Positions 49,201 through 61,000 of a DNA stretch of 64,000 bases are shown here, in pieces. Every line of letters begins with the position of its first letter. Positions within the stretch are counted from its first letter, which is position 1. Under the pieces are notes generated by a model. That model was not told the DNA's origin and made no database searches. It worked only from the letters and a program-made list of their open reading frames with translations. The position numbers were made by a program, and so were the translations under genes. This stretch comes from Synchiropus splendidus (taxonomy: Eukaryota; Chordata; Actinopteri; Syngnathiformes; Callionymidae), in assembly GCF_027744825.2 (NCBI RefSeq), contig NC_071340.1, forward strand, positions 4,900,501 to 4,964,500, in the 5' to 3' direction.

Positions 49201-50485
49201 ATTTCTGCTGCAAACTACAAAATCTACCTGTAGAATAACCCACAAAGACCAAGAGTGTAGCCCATGAGGCATTAAAAAAAAAGAAAAAGTAATTTATATT
49301 TTCATGTAATAATCATGTTATTATGTTTGATTTTGTGATTGCTTCCTTTCTAACACCATTGGTAATTATCATGAAAACTCGGCAAGACAAGTGGGAGGAA
49401 GACAAGTGAGAGGAATATCATTTATCAACTGTTGCTTATCATGATTTCAGAAGTGTGTACTGAACTGATGGTAGGTCCTTGGAGTAGCTCGCAGTTGCTA
49501 AAAACAAATCTGTTAAATACATTGTATTGTAATTTCAACTAATATTAGGATGCGTCTCACATCCATTCGGCTTTGCATTGCCATTAAGAGAATTAATGTT
49601 TTGCACCATGTGTGTCTCATATACATAATTCCCCGCTCTCAGAATGTGCAGAAAGAAAGAGGGGAATTAAGAAGTAGAGAAAGAAATATAACTCCCTTGG
49701 ACTGATCTTTTCACACCACCAATTTGACTCGTATTATTAATTGAATCGACACGTTAAGAATGATCATTTTATGTAATAATTAAAAATGTAAATAATGACC
49801 ATAATATAGAGCAACACAATTATCATATGTCTTTGGAGTCAACATTCAGAAGAACAAGCTAGTACTTTCTGTTAAGAAGTATTATATTGTGGAAAAATTA
49901 ATAAGTTGTTCTGCCGTTTTGTGGATGGTGTTTTAGGGTTATTTTGTTAGCAAAACAATCTTGCATGCTTTATTAATTCGTCATCTGATTTAATTAAAAA
50001 AAAAAAAAGATATTGTCTTCTTTAAAAAGGGATTTTTCAGGTGAGTCCAGTTAGATAAGCGATGCCTTTAACCTTCCCACAACCGCAAAGCACTTGTTAC
50101 CGCATTCATTCACTAATTGTAGTGGCAGGAAACTTGATCTATTTCAGAGAAGTGAGTAAATAATTATTTAAAACCATACAAACAAAAGATATACCAACTT
50201 AACGTGCATGATTGAATTGAATGCTTTATATATTCGCGTGAATGCTGAAAGCATCACGAGAAAAACACTGATTTAAAGCATAGTTTTAGTCCAAAAACGT
50301 CGTTTTATGTTTAAAGGTTCAGCAATTACGATGACTACGGAGCTAACATCATTGCAATTTATCCTCCAGCTGAGCCACAATCCTGAGGTGCAAACGTTCT
50401 TCCCGTGCTTTATTTCAAGATGCAAGTGATGTTAACTTACCACCCTCCTCATGCGGCGCTTATTCTTCTTTCTCTTGCTGGGCAT
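41898..50485 (-). CDS. unrecognised acidic repeat protein, long isoform with basic N-terminus
   Basis: I do not recognise this gene. Exons in transcription order: 50485-50441, 48002-47661, 43841-43797, 43421-42861, 42545-42465, 42389-42315, 42237-42151, 41960-41898. All have proper splice borders and all are multiples of three (phase 0), giving 432 residues. The N-terminus is strongly basic (MPSKRKKNKRRMRRV), then AQRRALEEQ, then a long low-complexity region rich in Glu, Pro, Val and Ala. This includes nine tandem copies of a 10-residue unit of the EPEVSEPKET type. The C-terminal exons are less repetitive (NLKCETYELPYQTQLPVESL, then EVSVETVLNGHIASEVTIEG and stop). No transmembrane segment or enzyme motif is present, so a disordered scaffold or nuclear protein is plausible. 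The CAG at the exon 2 acceptor could belong to either side. Confidence 0.75.
42925..43194 (-). repeat. coding minisatellite, nine 30-bp units
   Basis: Nine head-to-tail units of 30 bp (plus-strand form about GGTTCGGTCTCYTTGGGCTC followed by AGACACCTCC) encode on the minus strand a 10-residue unit of the E-P-E-V-S-E-P-K-E-T type. Units differ mainly at silent sites and at the K/A and E/D positions. The unit length is a multiple of three, so copy-number change keeps frame. Confidence 0.93.
43842..47660. other. introns of the acidic gene, little else seen
   Basis: Apart from the alternative first exon at 46142-46219, the sequence holds only unrecognised short frames (longest 122 codons at 45282-45650, plus strand). 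No transposon ends were identified. Confidence 0.45.
48733..48753. repeat. (GT)n microsatellite
   Basis: Uninterrupted GT run in the first intron of the acidic gene's long isoform. Confidence 0.85.
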
Positions 50486-53075
50486 GTCGGTGGTATGAGG
50501 AGGACAATCTGTGAATATGTGGAAGTGTGTCCAGGTTTTAAGCTCCTGCCGCCTGTGGGATGCAGCCTGGGAGGGGACAGCGAGAGACGGTGGCGCGCCG
50601 ATGCTGAGCTTGATTGACAGGTTACACACGTTGCCGCTGAAATACCTAAAATGTGAAAAGGCTAAAAAGGTTCATGCCACTTACAGAGCAAGATTATGTG
50701 CGCGAAAAAGTAGGGAAAAAAATCATAAATCAAGCTGAGAGGGACTGCGATCAACGATGCGGTTGTGGTCCTCACAGTGTTTCCCGGTTTGCTTTTGTTG
50801 TAGTACTCCGGGATTCTTTAAACGGAAAAATTGTATCATTGTTATTTTGGCCTCAGCATATCAGAATATTTATCTGGGAGACAAGTGCCATGGCAGACGC
50901 CCGGTGCCCATTTTCATGAGAGAAGGGCAGCCAGTGTCCAGCTAATGCAAGCTTTTCTAGAAAGGATCACGTGTTATGTCGGGAATGTGAGTCTGCTAAT
51001 GCAGATTTTCACTTTTCAAAGGGACCTGGAACATCTTCGTTTCTAAACTAACCATGAATCAGAACAGTGTGCGTTTTTTTTAGTCCATCTGAGATGAAGA
51101 GAGTCATCAGGCCCTCGGAGGCGTTGCTTATCGTCCTGCTTACATGTGTTTTCATGAGTGTTAATGCTTGAGGTGGAGTTCGGGGGCAGGGGGGCAGGGG
51201 GGCATGGGGGCACAGCCCTGGCCCTACAATGCGGAATAACATGCAGCATTAAAAATGCATCAGTCTGACCTACTTCCTTCATCGCTGCCATGATTCCCGC
51301 GGTACCAAGAGAGGCTTTGGAAGCCCAACTATCAGTATTGAGGCATTGAAATAGCTGGAATTGGTTTTGCTAAAAGGTTGTACAGTCATGAGTAATGAAT
51401 GGAGATTTCACAGAAAATAAAATGGGTTGCACTGCGTGATTCAGCCATGAAAGTGGAGTGGTTACCAAAACGACAAACCCATAAACTGATGTGCAGTTTT
51501 TACTGGCAACAGTATCATCACTTTTCAACCATGTAGCCATTTTCCCCACCGATTTTCACCACTTTTCATCATAACACACTTCAGATCGACAGTGCACACA
51601 ACCTATTGCAACATATGTGACTTGGAACACAAATTCATGAAACTGGCAGATAGCTTGATAAAGCGCCTATGACAAGTGTCTATTAAAATGGCCCATTGAA
51701 CCTGCAATGGAAGTTAGAGATGGCAGATCACTGGTGTAGTTGGTGTATATACACAAGACCGGCTATGTTGTCAGTTTCAGCCCTTTCAAATTTGTTAGTC
51801 TCTACATTGAGTAGCTAGTCGTCCTGCATGTGAGGTGCCACCACTCACAACAATAGACTCAGTTACGGAGACTTCAACCTGGGAAAACAATGTTTTGTCA
51901 CATCAGACTAGCAGAGCATTTTAATGTCAGCAAAACGCCTGTAAATTCATAGGCCTCACCGTGATGTGCGTTCTGAGTTCGTTTTCATCACCAAGCCACG
52001 ATGCAGGACCCCATTTTCAAAACACGTCAGAAGAAATGTCACGTCCTCACGCATTTGTTTTTTTAGGCAGAATTTGACTGTAAATTGACTGTATCATAAA
52101 TAGATCAGTGAAAAATCGGAATATTTATTTGTGCAGCAGCTACTTTGAACACTCAACCTCCTGTTTGTAAAGTTATGTGCAGAAATGTAAAGCCATATAC
52201 CCCTTTTGTTTTATTATTAAACACAAAGTAGCTTTGGTTTAATTACATTTCTTTTGATATTGACATTGTTTTATTCCAGCAGTTTGAAGATGCTTTACAT
52301 ATTGTGCCTCAGCCACCAATATAGAACACTCACTGTATTTATAAATAAATACACGTTTTGCATTTTCATGGTTGGTAGCTCTTCATGACCTGGTTATTTA
52401 TAAGTAGCTTGTGAGCGGAAGAAGTCAGAGACAGCAGAGACTTATTGTCCCAAACATGAGCCAAGTCAGCAGTAGTTCACCAGGTACACCATCATCAAAG
52501 CGCCAGCACCGCTCTGGAGAAGACTCAGCTGTGGCGCTAGCTTGCGACACTTGGGCCTTGACTGGCCTAACAATTAGCTGCTTCTGAATGAGCGCGACTC
52601 TGTCGTTCGCCAGCACAGTTTGAAGCAATGATTTTCTGGGAGAGAGCCGAGGCAGATGGGACAATGATTCCATCATTTTCAGAAAGTTGGGGATCAGCTG
52701 TGAAGATGGAGACACAGAAAATGCAGTCACTCTGCAGCCCCCGATGAAGTATCGAATCCGTGAGGATGAAAGGCCTGACTGACGCAGAACTTGTGTGGGC
52801 ATGACCACCATTCCGCTTGGACGGGGCCATGGGTCACGTATTAATTGCACACCTCTAAACTATGTCACTTTTTTGTTGGGGAAGCGACCCTGCTCCAGGG
52901 GAGATCTGCAGACCTAGCTGACTGGTTCAACCCTGTAACCAAGCAAAAGGTGAGATCAGGTTTAGTCTCTTAAAAGCTTTCAAGTAGGTTTCACAACAGT
53001 GATTGGTCAAAGCATCAAAGGTCTTACTAGCCTCCTGGGTTCCAATTGTCAGTCCATCAAGCAGAATTGCTTTTC
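50486..53075. other. intergenic stretch between the acidic gene and the PY-motif membrane protein
   Basis: It includes a mildly CpG-rich block just upstream of the acidic gene start (about 50560-50640) and a G-quadruplex motif at 51182-51210. A 141-codon minus-strand frame at 52425-52850 has no recognised family. A TATA-like TTATTTATAAG on the plus strand lies at about 52393. Confidence 0.5.
51182..51210 (+). other. G-quadruplex motif
   Basis: Four runs of five or six G separated by CA, CA and CAT. This fits the standard G3+N1-7 quadruplex rule and lies about 700 bp upstream of the acidic gene's start on the opposite strand. Confidence 0.7.
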
Positions 53076-53828
53076 CTATACTTGTGTTACTTTTCGTCGT
53101 GGGTTTGTCTGCGACTGTCTTTGCGCTTCGTTTCTCAGTGAGTCAACATCTCGCGACGTTTCCCAGGTCGCCAGAGAAGCTTCCCCCGACTCTTCTGGCA
53201 CGTTTCTTCCTTTGTAGTTAGTTTTACCCAGCACCTTCCCCTGTCCTGCCTCACGCATCACACCCATCCCAGCCTCCTCTTCTGTTTTTGGGGCTGAATG
53301 AGGTGCATCAGAAGAAGCGTCACGAGGAGCGTTATGAGGAGCGTTGGGGTCAGCGTATGGCGGAGGGCGGTCTGGGTACATGTCCTCTGAGGCAGTTTCA
53401 GAACTATAATCCAACTGAAAGAAGAGATGGAAGACAGGTATGTGAATGGAAAGTACAACACTGATCAGTGGGTCGCACATTTGTTTTCATTTTATCATTC
53501 CTCTGGAATTAGATAACCTTTGTTAGTCCCACAGTGGAGGCATTTGTCAAGTTGGTAGAATCACATAGCTTTTGCTGGAGATGTCCTTATTTTCATAAGC
53601 GAATCATTATCAGTCATAATTAATTTGTGTTCATTTGTGCTATGGAAGGATGGCTACCAGATCCAGGTTCATTTTCACCATCAGCGGTGAAAGATAGAGA
53701 AAAAACAAAAAAATGGAGAATGAAGACCAAAAGAATGAAAGTCAACAGGTACTAGTAAGTGAATACCAAAAAGTGGAAAAGGTATATAGATAACAGTTTA
53801 TTTAAATAGTCACTGAAACATACCACTG

Positions 53829-53873
<45 letters not shown>

Positions 53874-55288
53874 TTCGGCCAACTGACAATAGTCCACAAA
53901 GTGATCACCGTTATTGACATTTTCTCGATCCACTTTTATTACAAATAGGTATATATTTGTATCTTGTAAAACTGTAATACTTCAATAAAGCTGTACATCC
54001 ACAATCGTGGCTTGCTGAGGACTTTTAACATTTCATTATATTCCGACCAACACCAAGCCTCATTCAGAGGCTGACACACGTACCATCTCCCACAAAGTTG
54101 ACGAGACAAAAGGTACTTAAAAAACGGACAGGCTGGAGTATTCAGTCAAATATTTGGTTTTTCATTTAGCATGTTTGTGTTTTCTGGTTCTATATGGACT
54201 ACTATTTAGATTTTGGATATTTAACATTATTAGCTTTAGAGAATTAGCATGGTGCTTGTTTGTGAGAATGCTCAGTTATCCGGGTGTTCGCGCCTGATTC
54301 AAACCTTTGCAGCATGGTGCTTGTTTTCTTTCTTGAAGCTTTCACCAGCTGGTCCTGACTCATGAGACAAAAGAAGGATTGTCTTATCTTGTCTTTTGTT
54401 TGTGTTGGAAATACCAAACCTCAGAGGACCCCTGGGGTGGTCTGGCAGCAGGTTCCACCAGTTAGAGTGGTGGTTAGGTAAAACCTTTAGGCACTTGAAA
54501 TCCAATTAACAGATCTTTAAAAAATGCATTCATGAGTGCTTCCTTGTAAAATTGTATATAATATTGAAGCACCTTTCCTCATTTTGCCCAAGCAAAGTAA
54601 ATAGATTTACACTGCACGTTCAAATTCAATTTGGGATCTGTCATCCAGAGCAATGGATGAATTGAAGATAGATCTCTCAGGTGGACATAAAGATAGGGAG
54701 ATGGAAATACCGATGCTTTCATTGGGAGTGACAAAAACAAAGTGTGTCAGAGCCAAAGCTCATGGGGAGAATTTTGGAGTTTGGATTTTGGAGGTGACAC
54801 AGTTGGACACATGGAAAGGAGAGGCGGTGTTGGACCAACAATGTTGGGGGTGGAAGATGAGGAGACAATCACTGGGGTTCATGGATGAATGAGGACTTTA
54901 AGGTGTGATCAGGACATGCCATGGCAACCCCTGATGGCAAATGCCTGAAGAAGTAGCGGGGTCAAAGTTCATCTTAAATGTGGATAAACAGGGTGACTGA
55001 CCTGGTGATCTTTGCCATGCCCCAGCAAAGACCACCAGAAACTAAAGTCATCACCAACCTACCTCGTCATAGGAGGGTGGGGGTTCTCTGTGCGGTTCCT
55101 CCTGCTGCTGCGCTTCAGCGATGGTGACGTCAGAGTTGATGATGTAGGTGGCCCTTAAATTCTCAACTGGCCAGGAGCACCGATTCAAGCTCATAGGTGG
55201 AGTCTCACAACACATGCTGCAACAACAGCTGAGCATGGAGAAGACGTAGATGAAGATGAGGAAGAAGATAAAGGACAGGATGACCACC
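53076..55288 (-). CDS. unrecognised single-pass membrane protein with PPxY motifs (C-terminal two exons)
   Basis: Exon 55288-55063 enters in phase 2 and leaves in phase 0; exon 53414-53076 continues to a TAG stop, giving 187 complete codons. The first exon opens with a hydrophobic helix (VVILSFIFFLIFIYVFSML), then a juxtamembrane cysteine cluster (SCCCSMCC), then PPPSYDE at its end. The second exon starts LDYSSETASEDMYPD, has PPPYADP, then a short NAP/DAP-rich run and a charged tail ending RRKVTQV. The PPxY-type motifs would recruit WW-domain proteins such as Nedd4 ligases. The architecture recalls Shisa-, WBP1L- or VOPP1-like adaptors, but I cannot assign a family. The N-terminal exon(s) were not found. 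The last residues (TQV) resemble a class I PDZ ligand. Confidence 0.65.
53834..53870. repeat. (TA)n microsatellite
   Basis: Long uninterrupted TA run in the intron of the PY-motif membrane protein gene. Confidence 0.9.
54640..54960 (+). mobile_element. RTE-type LINE 3' end fragment (decayed)
   Basis: The sequence GCCATGGCAACCCCTGATGG followed by CAAATGCCTGAAGAAGTAG matches the usual end of fish RTE elements (a TGGCGACCCCTGA...GAAATGCCGAAAGAAGAAG-like tail). The preceding purine-rich open stretch (54653-54892) looks like the degraded end of the RTE ORF. 5'-truncated, in the intron of the membrane protein gene. Confidence 0.55.
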
Positions 55289-57855
55289 CTTAGAGAGGGA
55301 GGAGGTGTAGTTAGAAGAGGGCTTTAAGAAAAATTCTTATCAATAAAACGCACAGCTTTGCAGGCAGTTCCCATTTGAACATATTTAAATAGAATATTTG
55401 GCAGCCATTTCTGTTTGGACTATTGAACTTGCATAAATAATGTTAAAATGTGATTTTCTTTTCAAAATTATTTGTCAGTCAAAGCGTTACTCCTCCAAAC
55501 CAAAAAGAAAATGCATTTAAATTAATCTCTCAGTTTTGGGGTTTAATTGTGTGGGTGAGTGTCAGCTGAGTTAGAAAATAACACACGACTACTAAACTTT
55601 TTGGCCTCTTCGTTTTCCTCAACTTCGCCGTGATTATTGGAGAGACCTGTTCTATTCAACTAACTTAAAACAACCCTGAGCCTCCATCCAAGTAAACGGC
55701 TGTAGTTAAGCAGGTGTAATTCGGTAAGAATGATAGTTTTCACAGCACCACAGCACAGCACCATCTGGCCCTTGTTTACTTGCCATTTCACAGAGGAGCG
55801 TTTGAGTCCACATCAAACGATGATGTATTGCATACAGTAGAAAAGGCATATTTTGCATTTCCATTGCAGGCCTGATTAGGAATGACAGTATTTTTTAATT
55901 CATTTCATTGTTATCATTACACAAATTTTATTTAAAATGTAAAGTGTTCGTTTGCATGTTTCTTTCTGCGTTAACAACCCCCCTTCTTTGTGCAATTCAT
56001 ATTAGTAATATAAATAATGGAAACAATGGATCAATGAAATGAAGTCCAAAAACTACACCGTATTTGGATTAGTAACATTTTCCACAACATTACCGTCTTG
56101 ATTCAGTCGTTTACTTTCCAAATTACACCTTCTCATGTCATTTTCCAGCATTGTAAACTACTTTTTGATGTAAATTAAAAAAGATATTATACAAATACCT
56201 AAAAAAAACGTACACCAATTTTCTAGATCTGTTTCATAATTGTCATATGAATCGATTGTTAAAAGAGTAAACAACTGGGAATTCTCTATCACTATCATGT
56301 GAGCCGTTGAGCATGTGTCTTTTGTGATAGCGTGATAATAAAAAGCAGATCAATCTCACTGTGAAACCAGTCCCACTATGTTCTCCACAGACAGCGGCAT
56401 CTCAGACAACCAGAAGCTCCCTACGTCTGTCAGAGACTCTGCCTTCGTCAGTTGTGGCTCACATGCAGCGGTCATACCGCCCCCCACTGCTCAGGATTTT
56501 AGCTGCAGTCTCTCAGTCAAGAAGACGATCATGCCCACTCCCGGGGTTAGAACAGCGCACGGGGCCAAAACAGAGCTACACCATGAGGCTGGCTGCACTT
56601 GTATTTATGCTATATGGACCACTTTGATCCTTTGATGCTTCCTTCCCCTGCATGAGTGGCGGTTGGTCATTACATTCAGTACTCAGTAGAGTTGCCTGAC
56701 ATTGACACCAATTCGAGGACTCTTCTCACCCTGTGACATAAAAATGACCCAGGGATCATCCAAAACGACACAGGGCAGCAGCACTGGGCTCTGGCTGGTG
56801 CTGGTGAAGTATGGCACTTGCAAGCCACCAATCACTCTGGTTTCCTCCCAAAAACATTCAGGTTAACAGGTGACTGAATTGTCCGCATGTGTGAGTAAAA
56901 GTGGTTCTCTGTTTGTGTCCTGAGATGGCCGCGTGACCTGTCCAGGGTTTCTCTACCTCTCACCTTGAGTAGCTGGGACAGACTGCAGCCCCATTACTTT
57001 GACACGAAGATAAAATGATTAAAATGGAAGAATAATAATCATCATCTGATTAAAGAAGCTGGGGTCGTGACAGACCTGTCCTAGATACAAAGGGTGAGGG
57101 GTGAGCCTCGAGCAGGTCAGACATCCATCACATTCAGTGCCATGTGATGGTGATGATGATCTCTCACTTATAATTTACAGTCAGCACTTTGTCCTTGTAG
57201 TTTTGGAGTACAGGAGGAAATTGGAGTGCTCAGAGGAAACACACAAGCATGGGAGAAACTGTAGCCTCTAGCCTGGTTTCAAACATACACTGGCTGTGGG
57301 CAGGTAAATGGTGCATTCAGTAAAATCCAATTCACAAACAAACATTACTTTTTAATTTATAAGAATAGTAATAGAGATTTTATGACACAGGGTTTGCCAA
57401 AATATTATGCACCTTTTCCCACACCAAGCCAGTCATACAATTAGATGTATTAAATCAATCAATTAAAGGGCTCAAGCAAACAAACATCTAGCTAGACTCT
57501 TTAGAAACATAAATCCAAACCATTTGGCTCAGATTATGGATGATACTGTGTTTGTCAGGTGTGGTCACATGCATCAGGACACCTGACGGTGCGTGAACAG
57601 CTGCTTGTATGCTCATATTATAGATGCATGACCAAGTAAACAGACGGTGGGAAAACACATTTATTCGTTTGATACAGAAATTTGAAATCCCAAACGTCAC
57701 AAAAGAGTGCTAAAATGGTCTAATCCCTCACACCTCATGCACCTGATTGGCATGTCTCCAACACATTTCAACGAAGACTGACAAAAACCGAAGCACTGTC
57801 ATTTCATCAGCTGACCACCAGAGTGAGCTCACAGCAAATTTAACATTTTTTTTTG
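55289..57855. other. stretch between the membrane protein exons and the ERAP1 3' end
   Basis: It should contain the missing 5' exon(s) of the membrane protein gene, but none could be identified. Two overlapping plus-strand frames at 56361-56640 (85 and 88 codons) have no recognised family. Confidence 0.4.
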
Positions 57856-57875
57856 TTTATTCTGATCCATTTATT
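57856..57875 (-). promoter_or_regulatory. paired AATAAA polyadenylation signals for ERAP1
   Basis: TTTATT occurs at 57856-57861 and 57870-57875 on the plus strand, about 190-210 bp downstream of the ERAP1 stop codon. Confidence 0.55.
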
Positions 57876-58063
57876 AACTTGAATGTCATTTGTCAGTTAT
57901 TCATTTATTGAAATGAAGCCAAATTAATGATGGAATTCAGGGACAATGATTAAAGATCTCCTTCTGAGTACAGTGGTACTCTGGGACTCGACACAAACTT
58001 CAAACGGATGTGTGACAGCCCTCCAGATTTACTACAGTACAAGTATCTTGGCTACTGAGCCTC

Positions 58064-61000
58064 CTATAGATCCTCGTGTGCTGGCCTGCGTCCGTGTTTG
58101 TCCAGCCAGGACTGGAGCAGCGGCAGGTTGCTGTCCATCCAGCGAATGTTGTCCATGATGGTCTCGTAGCTCTGCTGAATGCACCTCAACTCTGACCCTG
58201 TCTCCTCCGTCAGGGAGTTGAAGAAGCTTTGCACCTGAGCAGAAGAGGTGTTAAACCCAGGTCCATCAGGAACAGCGACCTTCTCTCTCACCTCCTGCAG
58301 CATCTCTCTGGTGGAGTACTTGTCGGTCACCCCTCTCACCATGTAGGAAAGCGTGTGAGAGCCCAATTCGAACCTGAGCAGACACATTTCTAATGAATAT
58401 AGTACAGGAGCGGAGGATCATCTACAAATGAGGAGGTCATCACACCAAGATCTAGCTTCATGAGTGAGTTCCAAGTATCACAAGAACCCGGGTGCAAGAA
58501 CCCGGCACCAACATGAGCCTGTATTTGAGGGGTGTACTGTCCTGTGACCAGTTCAAGGTGGGAGGGCTGGCGGCATACACGCCACCCTAACATATATAAC
58601 TATAACATGTGCACTCACGTGACCAGGTACTGAGGCGCATATCAGGTGATGCAGGTGGTCTGAGCTGGCTCTTCAACCCAGGCACAGAGCTATATAGCCA
58701 ATAATGACACAAGTATATTGAGATCATTTTCCCTAGTGATGTGAGTGTGACTATCTCATACTGGCCAGCATATATGTCCTCAAGACATGCTCAAGTGTGA
58801 GGTACATCTTCACACCATCTAACAGGCTTGGCTATTGTTTTGTTTAGGTCTCGATTGCTCAACAGAATATGAAACAGAATATTTGAATACTACAATTCAG
58901 AAAAGCTGTGTTGCAGGCAAGTTGAGGGGCATATTGTGACACATGTGTGGAGGTTATTGCAATACTGTCTAATCTTTTGCAATGTGTAGATAACAAGGCA
59001 GGGACTTGACTGACTTCTGAATCAGTGTGTGCCAATTGGCACGGAGGAAATCCCACGCCAGTTTATAACCAACAGGGTTCCTGCTGACCGACACCACCAC
59101 ATCTGGAAGATCTTGAGCCTTCATCACATCTCCCCGAAGACTCTGCTCCATCATCCTGAGACAGTGGATGGAGAAATGTCAGGGAACTATGAGGGCCACG
59201 CACTCAACCGCTTCGCCACACACCACTGAAGCTTGTCCTGCAGGGGAGTGATGGCCATTGCCATCTTCATCCGGCTTTTCACAGACGCCTGGAATGAAGT
59301 GCGATACTTCTCAAACAGGAAATCCCAGCCAGCCGGGGAGCGAGCTCCAACAACAAACACAGCCAACGTGACGTCAACCGGGAGGCTGAAAACCATAATC
59401 ATATGTGAGCTTCTTGACATACACTTGTGAAGATATGACCTCTGACCTCATTTCACCATCAGAGTCCCTCCACTTATTGAAGAGCTCAGTGGCTTTGGTC
59501 ACACACGGCTGGTAGTTCCTCACGCAGGCGAAGACCAGAAGGTAGCTCCTCAGCACTCGCTCAGACACAGAGCCAGAGTCGCTCCATTCCTGACGGTCGA
59601 TCAGTTCATGGAACAAGTCCACAATGTAATCCTGCCAAAGAAACAATGCTTTTTCTTCACTGCATTTTAATTCTGCTGATGTCCACTAGTGTTGCAGTGG
59701 ATCACCAATGACCGTGATCGAGATCTGAACTGTGAGTTTTTGATCCGTTGCTGCCCTAGTGTCGACATCATTTTAAATTTACCTGCGATGTGTACTTTAT
59801 GCCAGCAAACATGCCATTTATACAGCAGCACTGACCTTCATCTGGTTCTCCAGGGCCACCATGTCCCTCTTCTCCATCAGCTTGTAGAGCGGCACCAGTT
59901 CTCCGAAGCCCTGAGTCACTGCAATGATCTCGGTTTCTCTGGACAGGTAGAGGGAGAGCTCCAGCGCTGTGTCCAGTCTCACTTTCCCCACACTGAAACA
60001 ATGAGAACCAGACTCAGCTGATGGTTTAGGATGGAGTTAGCGAGGGGGAATGTCTGACCTACGACCATGTTTTCAAGCGAATGACACAATCATGATTAAC
60101 ACCACCCTTCACAGGTGAAACTGCTGCTCCTGCTCTCTCAACATTATTTATGCTGTGATGGTGGGCATGCTGAGGCCTATGGTACAATCATCACTTCATG
60201 ACAAGTCGAAATCGAATTTCAATGAACTGCCCAGTCCATTACAGTGGTTACCCTGTCTTTGTGTGCTGGGGGCTCATGGCAGTGTCTAACTGCAGTGAGG
60301 GGTCTGTAGCAGCAAGTGGCAGAGTGGGGATCCTCCATGTCCCTCAACAGGCCACCATTTCCATGTGTTGCTGATGACACAGACCTGGTGCCAATCCTGC
60401 TCACTGACCTGACCAGCTGGAAGATGTTCTGAATGAGATTGGCTCGGTCATTGCTGCTTAGAGCAGTGTGGTTGTGATGCAGCAGCTGGATGATGGACTT
60501 CCACCCCTCATCGGTGTAGTGGACCATGTAGTAACCGCTCATGTCCACATTGAACTTCACCCAGTCCACTTCTTCTGGGAGGTAGAGGATGTCTGCCCAA
60601 AGAAGAGGAGACAGATGAGAGCAAAGACAAGGCAACACCAGAGAAATGTAGCCTGTATAAGTGCAGGCACCAGTTTTTGTCTTCAGCAGGAAGCGGTGGA
60701 TCGTGTTGGAGGCGCTGGTTTTGTAGGTGAGAGGGATCTGCCAAAGAAATCTAAACACAAACAATGCTTGGTTATAACTAGAGGCCAGCATGGTGTGTGA
60801 GTGGTGAGTGTCGACATGTGATGGGCTGGTGAGCAGGCCAAGGGAGTCTCCGGCACCACAGCTGAATGTGATGTCACCTACCCCTCAGTGAGCGATGTGT
60901 TGTCCGTCTTCAGAAATCTCTCTTGACTCAGACGGACCTCACGACCTTTGACTGCCACAGTGACCAGCGGAACACCCTCCTGCAGCGTCCAGGTGTCCAT

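Noticed and set aside
56361..56640. Two overlapping plus-strand frames of 85 and 88 codons, one ending in a hydrophobic MRLAALVFMLYGPL.
   Set aside because: No family resemblance, no clear splice partners and both frames open by chance in the same stretch, so not called a gene.
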